A stretch of DNA of 61,622 bases from Lysinibacillus telephonicus. GTDB lineage: Bacteria; Bacillota; Bacilli; Bacillales_A; Planococcaceae. The stretch covers positions 1 to 61,622 of the forward strand of contig NZ_RXNR01000023.1 in NCBI RefSeq assembly GCF_003966145.1, read 5' to 3'. How positions within the stretch are numbered: the stretch's first letter is position 1; each line of letters opens with the position of its first letter. Below the pieces are notes generated by a model. That model made no database searches. It saw nothing but the letters and a program-made list of their open reading frames with translations, and had not been told where the DNA came from. The translations under genes and the position numbers were made by a program. Below, one piece after another: positions 1 to 8,076 of the stretch.

Positions 1-119
1 GCTATGAACACTTTAAAGCGAAAATTTTATTAAATAATTTATATAAGAAAATTGGGGTTCATTTAGGATAATCGGGGTGCCGTGTAATATCACTTCACCC
101 CAACATTTGACATAGAACC
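1..119 (-). mobile_element. End of an ISL3-family insertion sequence (partial)
   Basis: On the minus strand the CstA reading frame loses homology exactly where GGTTCTATGTCAAATGTTGG begins (position 119 downward). This resembles the terminal inverted repeats of ISL3-family elements, which typically begin GGCTCTTTGTCAAAT (recalled from memory). The rest of the element, including any transposase, would lie to the left of the window, so only the terminal ~119 bases are visible. ISL3 elements usually make 8-bp target duplications; the bases next to the end are TTTATTTG at 120-127. Without the other end the family call is an inference. Confidence 0.6.
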
Positions 120-281
120 TTTATTTGTAGGAACATAGTCTTTCCCATCATTATAGGCATGTGCTGGTGTAAGCTCTTTTTCATTTAACCGCAATACTTT
201 TTTCGTAAAAAAATAGCCATATAACCGATATCCAATAATAAGCACACAAATAGAACCAATTACAATTGATAATGCATTCAT
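120..281 (-). pseudogene. cstA: 5' remnant of carbon starvation protein CstA, disrupted by an insertion
   Basis: The frame opens with ATG at 281 behind a GGGGGTA ribosome binding site. It encodes one N-terminal membrane helix followed by the conserved CstA segment GYRLYGYFF and KDYVPTNK. Full-length CstA peptide/pyruvate transporters have roughly 600-700 residues; here homology stops after about 54 codons and the frame ends at 90 inside the putative insertion element. The transporter cannot be functional from this copy. The 3' part would be expected beyond the element, outside the window. Confidence 0.75.
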
Positions 282-442
282 AATTTACCCCCATCCTAAA
301 TTGACATGAAAATAATTACAAAACCGGTGGATAAAATTTAAGAATGACAATAAAAGTACTCGAGCACTTTCCACAAAATATGAAACAACTATAAAAAACA
401 TGTATATTAATAGAAAACTTTTTTAAAGGAATTTTAAGGAAT

Positions 443-940
443 TTATTTATTAAAAAATAATTTATATGATGAGTAGCTAAAAATATCTCCTGGATTGATG
501 CCGTCTTTTTTTAACAGCTGATATTTTATTAATTCATCACTTGCCATTTCTTGCAGCATTACAGATGATCCCCCACCATTAAGAAGTTCATCAATTGTAA
601 TCCAGCGAGCATCTGATAACTCCAACTCTTGTATATGAATTGACTGATTTTCATTTAAAGGTTTGCAACAAAAAATAGCCATATTATCACTTACTTCGTT
701 ACGAATTACGCCTGACCGAAATCCAACCAAACCCGTAACCTCACAATCAATTCCCGTTTCTTCCATTATCTCTCGTACAACAGCTTCATCGGCTGTCTCT
801 CCAACCTTTACAAACCCAGCTGGAAGCGACCAAACCCCTTTTAGTCCACTATATTTCTTTTTTACAACAAGCCACTGTCCCTTTGAGTTAACTACTACTC
901 CAGCTACCCCTAACCATACCTTTCCTCTATCTTGCTTCAC
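443..940 (-). CDS. Nudix hydrolase
   Basis: 165-residue MutT/Nudix-fold hydrolase that would cleave a nucleoside diphosphate linked to another moiety; the substrate cannot be told from sequence. The Nudix box is complete at residues 42-64 (G42-x5-E48-x7-R56-E57-x2-E60-E61-x-G63), with all metal-binding glutamates present. The start is GTG at 940 behind AAAGGGTGA; an ATG nearby is in a different frame that stops after six codons. It is monocistronic and lies between the broken cstA and the erpA-like gene. It resembles the YtkD/MutT type in size but I do not assign a symbol. Confidence 0.9.
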   Translation of the reverse strand: MKQDRGKVWLGVAGVVVNSKGQWLVVKKKYSGLKGVWSLPAGFVKVGETADEAVVREIMEETGIDCEVTGLVGFRSGVIRNEVSDNMAIFCCKPLNENQSIHIQELELSDARWITIDELLNGGGSSVMLQEMASDELIKYQLLKKDGINPGDIFSYSSYKLFFNK

Positions 941-1012
941 TGTCCATCACCCTTTGTAAATTATTACAGATATCTTTTATTATACTAATGATATTTACCG
1001 AGTTACATAAAA

Positions 1013-1049
1013 ACCCATTCATTCGAGCTTATGCATCAAATGAATGGGT
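1013..1049 (-). terminator. Intrinsic terminator of the yutM transcript
   Basis: Perfect 11-bp inverted repeat ACCCATTCATT / AATGAATGGGT with a 15-base loop, followed on the minus strand by TTTTATG. It lies 70 bases downstream of the yutM stop. Confidence 0.75.
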
Positions 1050-1118
1050 AAACTTAATGTTTTATATTCTTTTTAACAGCTGCCATCTACGAATTATGAT
1101 GAGCAGTATTTTATTTTA

Positions 1119-1493
1119 TTACTCACAAACCTCTGGCGTACCTTCAACTTTAGCCGTTCTGAAAGACGTTCCACAGCCGCAAGATGCGATGGCGTTTGGA
1201 TTGTCGATGGTAAAGCCTCCGCCCATTAAAGATTGCTTATAATCGATTTTCGTTCCCATTAAAATTGGTGCATCTTCACGGGAAACAAGAATTTTTAAAC
1301 CATATTGTTCATCTATAAAATCATCTTCATTTTGATTTTGATCAAAATTCATGCCATATGATAACCCGCTGCAACCTCCGCCATGGACAGCTACACGTAA
1401 AAATGAACTTTCTTCTTCATTATGTTGCTGCATTTCCTTTACACGAAATGCTGCCGCTTCCGTTAACACTATTACTTGTTTTTCACTTGTCAT
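1119..1493 (-). CDS. yutM: A-type iron-sulfur carrier protein (HesB/IscA/ErpA family)
   Basis: 124-residue HesB/IscA-domain protein that would carry Fe-S clusters from the SUF machinery to apo-enzymes. The three cluster-ligand cysteines are present: one in the GGGCSGLSYG motif and two in the C-terminal CGCG motif. The reading frame extends 32 codons further upstream, but ATG at 1493 has the ribosome binding site GGAAGGTG eight bases away and gives the normal family length. In B. subtilis the same protein (YutM) opens the yut cluster, as here. Another scaffold-like domain gene (yutI) lies 1 kb away. Confidence 0.92.
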   Translation of the reverse strand: MTSEKQVIVLTEAAAFRVKEMQQHNEEESSFLRVAVHGGGCSGLSYGMNFDQNQNEDDFIDEQYGLKILVSREDAPILMGTKIDYKQSLMGGGFTIDNPNAIASCGCGTSFRTAKVEGTPEVCE

Positions 1494-1690
1494 CCCATTC
1501 ACCTTCCTTCTAATTAATATGATACCAAGGACATTTACAAAAAGAAAGCTTTGTGCACTCGCATTAATTTTACTGTATTTATACCTCATTTATTATAAAT
1601 AGTTCATAAATAGTAAATTATAATCACTCAATCCGACAAAAGAATTGCTATAATAGTCTTACAAAGTCCATCTGAATGGGGGTAAATTGT

Positions 1691-2389
1691 ATGGAACTAT
1701 CTCCGTATTATGAGAAGAAAATAGAATGTCTCTGCTGCAAAAAAACGTTTCCAACGTACAAAGTTCGTTCTAAGTCCATAAAAGTAGATCATACAGATAC
1801 AGATTTCTGCCCTATTTATTCTGATTCGAACGTCAATGCTTTATTCTATAATATATTCGTATGTGAACATTGTGGTTTTTCATTTACAGAGGACTTTTCA
1901 AAATACTTTGCACCTGGTACTCGAGAGGTTATTGAAGAGCAAATTACGAAAAAATGGGTTCCACGCAGTTTTAATGGTGAACGCACCATTGATCAGGCGA
2001 TTGAGTCCTATAAATTAGCATTTGTGAGTGGTATGTTAAAAAAAGAAAAAGCAGTTTCACTTGCAGGCCTTGCATTGCGCATTGGTTGGTTATATAGAAG
2101 TCTAAAAAATGAACAAGAAAACCGGTTTATAAAAATTGCACGAGATCAATATATTGAATCATTTTCAACTGAAGATTATAAAGGTACTCAAATGTCAGAT
2201 ACACGAATTATGTATATGATTGCAGAGCTTTCAAGACGCATTGGAGATTTGGATGATGCAACTCGCTTCTTCTCAAAAGTGATAGAAAGTCAACGTATTG
2301 ATGGAGGAGAAGCAAAACTAGTTGATCTTGCCAAAGAGCAATGGCAATTAGTCCGAGAACAACGAGAAAAAGAAAGATCGGCTATATGA
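1691..2389 (+). CDS. DUF2225 family protein with N-terminal zinc-ribbon-like cysteines and TPR-like C-terminus
   Basis: 232 residues. The N-terminal half carries two CxxC-type pairs (CLCCKKTF near residue 14 and CEHCGFSF near residue 62), which look like a zinc ribbon. The C-terminal half is helical with repeat-like character (residues ~110-225), typical of DUF2225 proteins, whose function I do not know. A frame start exists at 1676, but ATG at 1691 is preceded by GGGGGT at the right distance. A TATAAT box lies at about 1650. It is transcribed against both neighbours. Confidence 0.8.
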   Translation: MELSPYYEKKIECLCCKKTFPTYKVRSKSIKVDHTDTDFCPIYSDSNVNALFYNIFVCEHCGFSFTEDFSKYFAPGTREVIEEQITKKWVPRSFNGERTIDQAIESYKLAFVSGMLKKEKAVSLAGLALRIGWLYRSLKNEQENRFIKIARDQYIESFSTEDYKGTQMSDTRIMYMIAELSRRIGDLDDATRFFSKVIESQRIDGGEAKLVDLAKEQWQLVREQREKERSAI

Positions 2390-2460
2390 TTAAAAAATTT
2401 TATCTTCATCTGACAACGTCCGCACTTAATGAGTGTTGCAAAACACTTCACAATTAACAA

Positions 2461-2500
2461 AAAACTAACGTTTACAATCTAGTTGTAAACGTTAGTTTTT
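2461..2500. terminator. Bidirectional terminator between the DUF2225 gene and yutI
   Basis: Near-perfect inverted repeat AAAACTAACGTTTACAA / TTGTAAACGTTAGTTTT with a short loop and T-runs on both sides. It serves the two convergent genes. Confidence 0.85.
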
Positions 2501-2507
2501 TTATTCA

Positions 2508-2744
2508 TTAAAATACTTGTTCAACTTCAACAATGCCTGGAACTTCTTCTAAAAGGGCACGTTCAATACCTGCTTTTAAAGTAATTGTAGAACTTGGGCA
2601 GCTTCCGCATGCGCCTAATAGGCGTAAACGAACAATACCGTCTTCTACATCTACTAATTCACAGTCCCCTCCATCTCGAAGTAAAAACGGACGTAATTTA
2701 TCTAAAACTTCTTGCACTTGTTCTTTTTGTTCTAAATCTGTCAT
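2508..2744 (-). CDS. yutI: NifU-like C-terminal domain iron-sulfur protein
   Basis: 78-residue stand-alone NifU C-terminal (Nfu) domain. The cluster-binding CxxC is in [13 protein letters not shown] at about residues 44-52. Such proteins hold or transfer a [4Fe-4S] cluster in the cytoplasm. Length and sequence match B. subtilis YutI. It is divergent from yuzD across an 83-base gap and shares a bidirectional terminator with the preceding convergent gene. Confidence 0.92.
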   Translation of the reverse strand: MTDLEQKEQVQEVLDKLRPFLLRDGGDCELVDVEDGIVRLRLLGACGSCPSSTITLKAGIERALLEEVPGIVEVEQVF

Positions 2745-2827
2745 TTCTCTCGACTCCTTTCATTAAAATTATTATAATGTGAAGAAACGAAAAAATCCAT
2801 TATTCCGTTATGAAAGGTTGTTAATCT

Positions 2828-3157
2828 ATGAAAGAAAATAATCCCATAATAGAAGTTTTTGGTGCTGATGTTATTTGCGCAAGCTGTGTCAATGCACCAT
2901 CATCAAAAGATACATACGAATGGCTGCAGGCTGCTATCAGTCGAAAATTTCCAAACCAATCATTTTCCATTCGTTATATAGATATTGAACAACCTCTTGA
3001 CAGTGAACGCGATAAAGAGTGGGCTGAGCGTATTAATAATGATGAATTTTTCTACCCACTTGTATTAATCAATAATGAAGTAATTGGTGAAGGTTATATA
3101 CAAATTCAACCAATTTTCTCCACGTTGGAGAAATTAGGATTTACTTCTACTGAATAA
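2828..3157 (+). CDS. yuzD: YuzD-like DUF1462 protein, thioredoxin-like
   Basis: 109 residues of the DUF1462 family, whose fold is thioredoxin-like. A CxxC pair (CASC, residues 17-20) sits after the first beta strand, where a redox-active motif would be. Function is unknown. It lies between yutI and yutJ as in B. subtilis. The start ATG at 2828 has GAAAGG upstream. Confidence 0.85.
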   Translation: MKENNPIIEVFGADVICASCVNAPSSKDTYEWLQAAISRKFPNQSFSIRYIDIEQPLDSERDKEWAERINNDEFFYPLVLINNEVIGEGYIQIQPIFSTLEKLGFTSTE

Positions 3158-3227
3158 GTATTTTATTCCTACTGTATTTCCATCCTCATCGCAATTCCTC
3201 TGCGACGAAGACCTTAGTGACAGTTGT

Positions 3228-3258
3228 AAAGAGGGCAGACTTTTCAGCCGCCCTCTTT
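3228..3258. terminator. Bidirectional terminator between yuzD and yutJ
   Basis: Perfect repeat AAAGAGGGC / GCCCTCTTT with a 13-base loop. T-runs follow in both directions, between two convergent genes. Confidence 0.85.
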
Positions 3259-3293
3259 CTTATTATGTTCAGCTAATTGATGATTATAAGCTG

Positions 3294-4367
3294 TTATTGA
3301 GAATCGTTTTGTCGTTTATACATCCATAATAGACCAGATTTCATCAAACGTGCGATTCGGCCTGTTACTGTTGTATCTGCTAAATGTACAAAACCTTGCT
3401 TCTTGCCAAGAGAACCCATGAAACCTTTTAGCTTAATTTCTGGCATTTTTTCAGGAAGTGCTTCATTGTTCCAACGATGTTTCAATACTTTTACGATGCG
3501 TTCTCCTTGTTCTTCTGCCAGTTGGGCACTTGCTGGTAAATCAGAAGAAGCACAGTCACCAACTACAAACACATTTTCGTCATCAATTAATTGGAAATAC
3601 TGGTTAACGAGTGGGCGGCCTTTTTTATCTTTTTCTGCATCCATTTCACGAACAATTTTTACAGGACGTACGCCAGCTGTCCATACAACTGCATCAACTT
3701 CAATTACTTCTTCGTGGTTATATAAACGCGTAGGCTCTACCTTTGTGATATTTGATTCAGCAATTACATCTACATTGTTTTTTACAAACCAGTCTTTTAC
3801 GTATTTGCTTAGTTTCTCTGGGAATGCACGTAAAATTCGATCTGAACGGTCAAATAATTTTATTTTTAAATCCGAGCGACTTTCACGCAGTTCACTTGCT
3901 AGCTCAATACCACTTAAACCTGCTCCGACAATACCAACTACAGATCCTGGTGGTAAACCGCATAATTTTTCAAATGTAGTACGTGATTTTGCAATCGTTT
4001 GGATGCTATAGCTGTTTTCTTCTGCTCCTGGAACACCGTGGTAATCATCTTCACAACCCAATCCGATGACTAAATCATCATATGGAATTACTTGACCATC
4101 TTCTAAAATGACAGATTTTTCTTTGCGATCAATTTTAGTAATCTCTCCATATACCATTTCTAATCGAGGGTTTTCTGGAAAGCTAACACGTACTTTTTTA
4201 TCAGTTGTCGTACCTGCTGCTAGAGCATAGAATTCTGTTTTCAAACTATGAAAAGGTGTGCGGTCAATTAATGTTATCATAATGTCTTCTGGAAAGTTAT
4301 TTGGCAATAAGCGAAGTAAGATTCGCATATTTCCATAACCTCCACCTAGTAATACTAGTTTTCTCAT
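3294..4367 (-). CDS. yutJ: NADH dehydrogenase-like pyridine nucleotide-disulfide oxidoreductase
   Basis: 357-residue FAD/NAD(P)-dependent oxidoreductase of the type II NADH dehydrogenase-like group. It has an N-terminal dinucleotide fold (GGGYGNM, residues 8-14), a second Rossmann motif (GIVGAGLSGIELASELRE) and the late FAD motif VFVVGDCAS. It would pass electrons from NAD(P)H to quinone or another acceptor at the membrane face. Start ATG at 4367 follows AGGGGAG. The divergent gene is yuzB, and the shared promoter region holds two Rex-type operators, which fits control by the NADH/NAD+ ratio. B. subtilis YutJ is the match by synteny; its exact reaction is not settled to my knowledge. Confidence 0.88.
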   Translation of the reverse strand: MRKLVLLGGGYGNMRILLRLLPNNFPEDIMITLIDRTPFHSLKTEFYALAAGTTTDKKVRVSFPENPRLEMVYGEITKIDRKEKSVILEDGQVIPYDDLVIGLGCEDDYHGVPGAEENSYSIQTIAKSRTTFEKLCGLPPGSVVGIVGAGLSGIELASELRESRSDLKIKLFDRSDRILRAFPEKLSKYVKDWFVKNNVDVIAESNITKVEPTRLYNHEEVIEVDAVVWTAGVRPVKIVREMDAEKDKKGRPLVNQYFQLIDDENVFVVGDCASSDLPASAQLAEEQGERIVKVLKHRWNNEALPEKMPEIKLKGFMGSLGKKQGFVHLADTTVTGRIARLMKSGLLWMYKRQNDSQ

Positions 4368-4443
4368 AAAATACTCCCCTACATCATTCTCTATTTTGCA
4401 TATGCAAAAATGTTCACAATTTGTACATAGAGAGTATAACTTA

Positions 4444-4461
4444 TTGTGAGATGTTTCACAA
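4444..4461. promoter_or_regulatory. Putative Rex operator 1
   Basis: TTGTGAGATGTTTCACAA: TTGTGA and TCACAA arms around a six-base centre, matching the Rex consensus TTGTGAAnnnnTTCACAA at all but one base. It lies about 80 bases upstream of the yutJ start. Rex is the NADH-sensing repressor of Gram-positive bacteria. Confidence 0.75.
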
Positions 4462-4478
4462 TATGTTAATGAAACTTT

Positions 4479-4496
4479 TTGTGAATTATTTCACAA
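4479..4496. promoter_or_regulatory. Putative Rex operator 2
   Basis: TTGTGAATTATTTCACAA is a full match to the Rex inverted-repeat consensus. It lies 35 bases centre-to-centre from operator 1, in the yutJ/yuzB divergent region. Confidence 0.8.
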
Positions 4497-4561
4497 AAAT
4501 TCGATTCCATTGACGAAACTTCCAAAACAGAGTAGCATGTCATTGAGTGAGGTGACAGCCC

Positions 4562-4798
4562 TTGAATCCATTAGTTGAGTTTTGTATAAGTAATTTAGCA
4601 AAAGGTGCTCAAGAAACTTATGAAATTTTAGAAAAAGATCCGAATATTGATGTTCTTGAATATGGCTGTTTAAGCTATTGTACAGTTTGTGATCAAACCT
4701 TCTATGCACTTGTAAATGGGGATATCGTAGAAGCAGATACACCTGAAGAGCTAACGAAAAAAATTTATCAATATATTGAAGAAAACCCACTATTCTAA
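4562..4798 (+). CDS. yuzB: YuzB-like DUF1450 protein
   Basis: 78-residue DUF1450 protein with cysteines at CISN (residue 8) and in [10 protein letters not shown] (residues ~35-43), which may bind a metal or be redox-active. Function is unknown. The start is TTG at 4562 preceded by GAGGTGA, giving the sequence start MNPLVEFC that is usual for this family. Divergent from yutJ with two Rex boxes between them, so it may share redox control. Confidence 0.85.
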   Translation: MNPLVEFCISNLAKGAQETYEILEKDPNIDVLEYGCLSYCTVCDQTFYALVNGDIVEADTPEELTKKIYQYIEENPLF

Positions 4799-4837
4799 AT
4801 TAAATGGGTATTCGATTTAGCTCCTTCATAAAAAATT

Positions 4838-4860
4838 CCGCGTACTATTGAAGTACGCGG
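4838..4860. terminator. Bidirectional terminator between yuzB and yutF
   Basis: Perfect 9-bp stem CCGCGTACT / AGTACGCGG with a 5-base loop. A-run upstream and T-rich run downstream. Confidence 0.85.
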
Positions 4861-4920
4861 TTATTATTTTACCCATTAATCTCTCCAATTTTGAAGCGGA
4901 AAGCTTCCACTGAATGAAGA

Positions 4921-5685
4921 TTAGAATTCACTTAAATCCTCAACACAGTATGTAGGTTTCAAATCTTTTTGAAGGACAGCTTCGGTACTCACAACCCCTG
5001 TATTAACATGAATTGTATCACAGCCAAAACGAATACCACAGAGAATATCCGTATCATAATTGTCCCCAATCATAACCATTTCTTCTTTTGTAAAGCCATA
5101 CTCATCTTGTATAACTTCAAGCATAACTGGTGACGGTTTGCCGATAAAAATTGGCTCTGCAGATGCAACATTTGCTACTAGCCGCACAAACGAGCCATTG
5201 CCAGGCAATAAACCGAACTCCGATGGGAACTTGATATCTTCATTCGTTCCAATTAATTTAGCACCATTCTGAACTGCAATAGAGGCTTTTGCTAGTTTCG
5301 CATAATTTATTGTACGATCAATTCCCATTACGATTACATCTGGCTGTTCATCCTCATGGGCGATTTCAATACCTTCCGCGTCCAATGCAAAGCGCAGCCC
5401 ATCTGAGCCAATCATGTGTATTTTTGCATCTCTATAATTCTGCGACACATATTTAGCCGTAGTTAAAGCACTCGTATAGATACGCTTAGTCGGAACTTCC
5501 AAGCCAATGTTCAGCAATGCCTCCTGTAATTGCATCGGTGTTTTGGAAGCATTATTTGTTACTAAAAAATAATCAATATTTTGCTGTTGTAATTTGTGAA
5601 TGAAACGAACAGCAGATTCAATCCCGTCTTTTCCGCGATATACTGTGCCATCTAAATCAAAACAATATGCTCTATACTGTTTCAT
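4921..5685 (-). CDS. yutF: HAD-superfamily sugar/nucleotide phosphatase, YutF/NagD type
   Basis: 254 residues of HAD subfamily IIA. Motif I is DLDGTVYRG (residues 10-18), motif II LVTNNAS (residues ~41-47), and motif III/IV GDNYDTDI near residue 207. The large C2 cap between motifs II and III is typical of NagD/YutF phosphatases. The substrate is a phosphorylated metabolite, not identifiable here. The ATG at 5685 overlaps the yutE stop codon by one base (TAATG), so the two genes are probably co-translated. Confidence 0.9.
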   Translation of the reverse strand: MKQYRAYCFDLDGTVYRGKDGIESAVRFIHKLQQQNIDYFLVTNNASKTPMQLQEALLNIGLEVPTKRIYTSALTTAKYVSQNYRDAKIHMIGSDGLRFALDAEGIEIAHEDEQPDVIVMGIDRTINYAKLAKASIAVQNGAKLIGTNEDIKFPSEFGLLPGNGSFVRLVANVASAEPIFIGKPSPVMLEVIQDEYGFTKEEMVMIGDNYDTDILCGIRFGCDTIHVNTGVVSTEAVLQKDLKPTYCVEDLSEF

Positions 5686-6134
5686 TACTCTTTCTCCGGT
5701 AAAAAAGCAGATACAGGTCCAAGCTCATTTTCTAAATAGTTTCTTACCAAATCCGGGAATTGCTTTATCGCCTGTAAGCTCTCTTGTAATACGTTTAAAA
5801 CCTGTTCATTATCCACTTGAACAAATTCTCTAACTAACATTTTTCGTAAGCCTACAACGTCTTTTAATGGCTTTTCCATCTCTGTTGTAACGACCTTTTC
5901 GTCAATCAAAATATCTATTATGTCATCATAGCTTCCTGGATCACGCATAATAAATCCATCGATAATTAAATTTCCTACATCCATCATCGATTCCATTACA
6001 TTATGGCCAATTCTTTGTAATGCTAATTTAGAGATATCATCTCTCAGCCAGTTATCTTCTTTTTCGAAGATGGCTAGTAGCTCATCTAAATGCTTTAACG
6101 TGATGCTAATTTTATTTCGATCTACAAAATACAT
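5685..6134 (-). CDS. yutE: YutE-like DUF86 / HEPN-fold protein
   Basis: 149-residue helical protein of the DUF86 (HepT-like) family. HepT toxins carry an RNxLVHxY motif in the HEPN core; here the equivalent stretch reads RKMLVREF (around residues 96-103), so the catalytic histidine is absent. No MntA nucleotidyltransferase antitoxin is adjacent. It is therefore unlikely to be an active RNase toxin. A TTG at 6149 also opens the frame, but ATG at 6134 lies eight bases behind GGGGGA. It is first gene of the yutE-yutF pair, as in B. subtilis. Confidence 0.85.
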   Translation of the reverse strand: MYFVDRNKISITLKHLDELLAIFEKEDNWLRDDISKLALQRIGHNVMESMMDVGNLIIDGFIMRDPGSYDDIIDILIDEKVVTTEMEKPLKDVVGLRKMLVREFVQVDNEQVLNVLQESLQAIKQFPDLVRNYLENELGPVSAFLPEKE

Positions 6135-6226
6135 AGATAAATCCCCCAATCAAATCTTTAAAAGTTGATAGTCGTTTCTTTTCTATAGTAACATATTATA
6201 TAGATTTGGAAGGAGTACTAAACAAT

Positions 6227-6493
6227 ATGGAGCGTTTTTTCTTATATGATGATGTTGAAGATACAAAAACGAGATTTGTAAGCTTTACTGGCAAAAAACT
6301 GCGCTATGATTTAGCAATTATGCAATCAACTCGATTTTTCGGAAAAGTGCTTGTTTTAGATATGCAGTTTGGACGATTTGCAATTATCGGTCCAGATGAC
6401 CTAGACGAGCCAGGCTACCTAGAATTCGCCTTTAACAAAACTGAAGAAGAGGCTGAAGATTTACGGGAATATTTGACTGAATTACTGGCTTAG
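6227..6493 (+). CDS. DUF3055 family protein
   Basis: 88 residues, conserved among Bacillales, with no known function. It has no signal peptide or membrane segment and an acidic C-terminus (NKTEEEAEDLREYLTELLA). An upstream in-frame TTG at 6206 is part of the ribosome binding site GGAAGGAG; ATG at 6227 has correct spacing. The 122 bases after it, before the terminator at 6616, show no further gene. Confidence 0.8.
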   Translation: MERFFLYDDVEDTKTRFVSFTGKKLRYDLAIMQSTRFFGKVLVLDMQFGRFAIIGPDDLDEPGYLEFAFNKTEEEAEDLREYLTELLA

Positions 6494-6615
6494 CTAAGTA
6501 AGTGACAAAAAAGTTATTTTGGGGCGATGACATATATCGTAACCTCCAATGAACACCCTTCCGAGGACGGGGACAGTTTCAATCACATTAAAAGATTACT
6601 TCTAGGAAAACAGAA

Positions 6616-6648
6616 GGGCTGTACAGAAATTTAGTTTCTGTACAGCCC
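6616..6648. terminator. Bidirectional terminator between the DUF3055 gene and yutD
   Basis: Perfect 14-bp stem GGGCTGTACAGAAA / TTTCTGTACAGCCC with a 5-base loop, followed by TTTATTTT. It ends the convergent lipA-yutD transcript as well. Confidence 0.85.
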
Positions 6649-6654
6649 TTTATT

Positions 6655-7005
6655 TTATTGCTCAATTTCTTCTGCCTCTTGTTCGAGTAAATCTCCTTCT
6701 ATTCTTGCGGACGATGCAAGGTGTTTTGGAGCTTTCCCAGTCTTACGAAGAACAAAATAAGCACAGCCAAAATTACAATATTCAAATAAATAATCTTCAA
6801 AAGTACTAATTTTTGTATCAAAAGTCGCCTTTTGATTTTTATCGTCAAAAAAACCTTTTAATCGCAGCTGGCCATATCCCCAGTCACCTGCAATATAATC
6901 GTACTTAGCTAATATATCTGAATAGCGTGCTAAAAATGCCTCCTCATCAAATCCATCTCGGACATTTTCGATAATTTCGTATGCATAGCCTTCTGCAATA
7001 ATCAT
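6655..7005 (-). CDS. yutD: YutD family protein (DUF1027)
   Basis: 116 residues. The conserved core is YDYIAGDWGYGQLRLKGF followed by the CNFGCAYFVLRK segment, both characteristic of YutD/DUF1027. Function is unknown; it is cytoplasmic in appearance. ATG at 7005 follows AGGAGGAG. It is 49 bases downstream of lipA in the same direction, so the two are likely one operon. Confidence 0.88.
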   Translation of the reverse strand: MIIAEGYAYEIIENVRDGFDEEAFLARYSDILAKYDYIAGDWGYGQLRLKGFFDDKNQKATFDTKISTFEDYLFEYCNFGCAYFVLRKTGKAPKHLASSARIEGDLLEQEAEEIEQ

Positions 7006-7054
7006 CGAAACTCCTCCTATTCTATTTACATTGTGTCAAAAAGGAAGTAATTAT

Positions 7055-7975
7055 TTATTTCGCTTCAGCTTGGAGTTGTCTTGTTTTCGTTGCTTCGTTT
7101 ACTTGTTCATCTGCATGATAACTGCTTCGAACTAATGGTCCAGCCTCACAATGTTTAAACCCTTTTTCCATTGCGATTTTTCGAAGTTTTCCAAACTCTA
7201 AAGGAGTATAATATTTTTTCACCGGCAAATGTTTTTTAGTTGGCTGTAAATATTGTCCGATTGTCATAATATCAACATTATTTGCTCTAAGGTCATCCAT
7301 TACTTCTAAAATTTCATCCCATGTTTCTCCTAAACCAATCATTAATGAAGATTTAGTTGGAATTTCTGGCTGCATCTCTTTAGCTCTTCTTAGAAACTCC
7401 AATGAACGGTCATATTTTGCACGCGCACGAACTCTTGGAGTTAAACGGCGAACTGTTTCAATATTATGGTTTAAAATATCTGGCTTTGCATCCATTACCA
7501 GTTTTAAATTTTCTTCAACGCCGCCAAGATCGGATGGCAGTACTTCTATAGAAGTTTGAGGTGTTTTTCGTCTAATTGCTTTTACTGTTTCTGCAAGTAC
7601 CCCTGCCCCTCCATCTTTCAAATCATCACGGGCAACCATTGTAATAACAACATGTTTCAAGTTCATAATTTCTACTGAATCAGCAACGCGTTCTGGTTCA
7701 GCTAAATCTAATTCGTTTGGTAAACCTGTTTTAACAGCACAAAACCGACAGGCACGTGTACAAACAGCACCAAGGATCATCATTGTTGCAGTTCTTCTTT
7801 CTCCCCAACATTCGTGAATATTTGGGCAGCGCGCTTCCTCACAAACAGTATGTAAGTTTTTTTCGCGCATTAATTTTTTTAAGCCTTTATATTCGTCATT
7901 TGTATTTAATTTTATTTTCAACCATTCAGGTTTACGTAAAATTTCATCTTTTTCACTAGTAGGTTTACTTGTCAT
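7055..7975 (-). CDS. lipA: Lipoyl synthase
   Basis: 306-residue radical-SAM enzyme that inserts two sulfur atoms into octanoyl groups on lipoyl-carrier proteins such as GcvH (41056-41439) and E2 subunits. Auxiliary cluster ligands are C45, C50 and C56; the SAM-cluster motif CTRACRFC gives C72, C76 and C79. The C-terminal RSSYHA, needed for the auxiliary cluster, is present. An ATG at 7984 also opens the frame but overlaps the ribosome binding site GGGGAT; ATG at 7975 fits better. Confidence 0.96.
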   Translation of the reverse strand: MTSKPTSEKDEILRKPEWLKIKLNTNDEYKGLKKLMREKNLHTVCEEARCPNIHECWGERRTATMMILGAVCTRACRFCAVKTGLPNELDLAEPERVADSVEIMNLKHVVITMVARDDLKDGGAGVLAETVKAIRRKTPQTSIEVLPSDLGGVEENLKLVMDAKPDILNHNIETVRRLTPRVRARAKYDRSLEFLRRAKEMQPEIPTKSSLMIGLGETWDEILEVMDDLRANNVDIMTIGQYLQPTKKHLPVKKYYTPLEFGKLRKIAMEKGFKHCEAGPLVRSSYHADEQVNEATKTRQLQAEAK

Positions 7976-8076
7976 TAATATCATCCCCTATTAAGATACA
8001 TACTGATGTCAATGTAACATATTCCTACAAATGAAAACAACTAACTTACTTAATTTAGTTTATCAATTAATAAATT

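Noticed and set aside
988-1242. 84-codon plus-strand ORF
   Set aside because: It spans the yutM terminator hairpin and runs antisense to yutM; no ribosome binding site.
3403-4011. 202-codon plus-strand ORF inside yutJ
   Set aside because: Antisense shadow of yutJ with biased Ser/Thr/Phe composition.
5685-6149. Active HepT-MntA toxin-antitoxin module
   Set aside because: The HEPN histidine is missing and no nucleotidyltransferase gene is adjacent.
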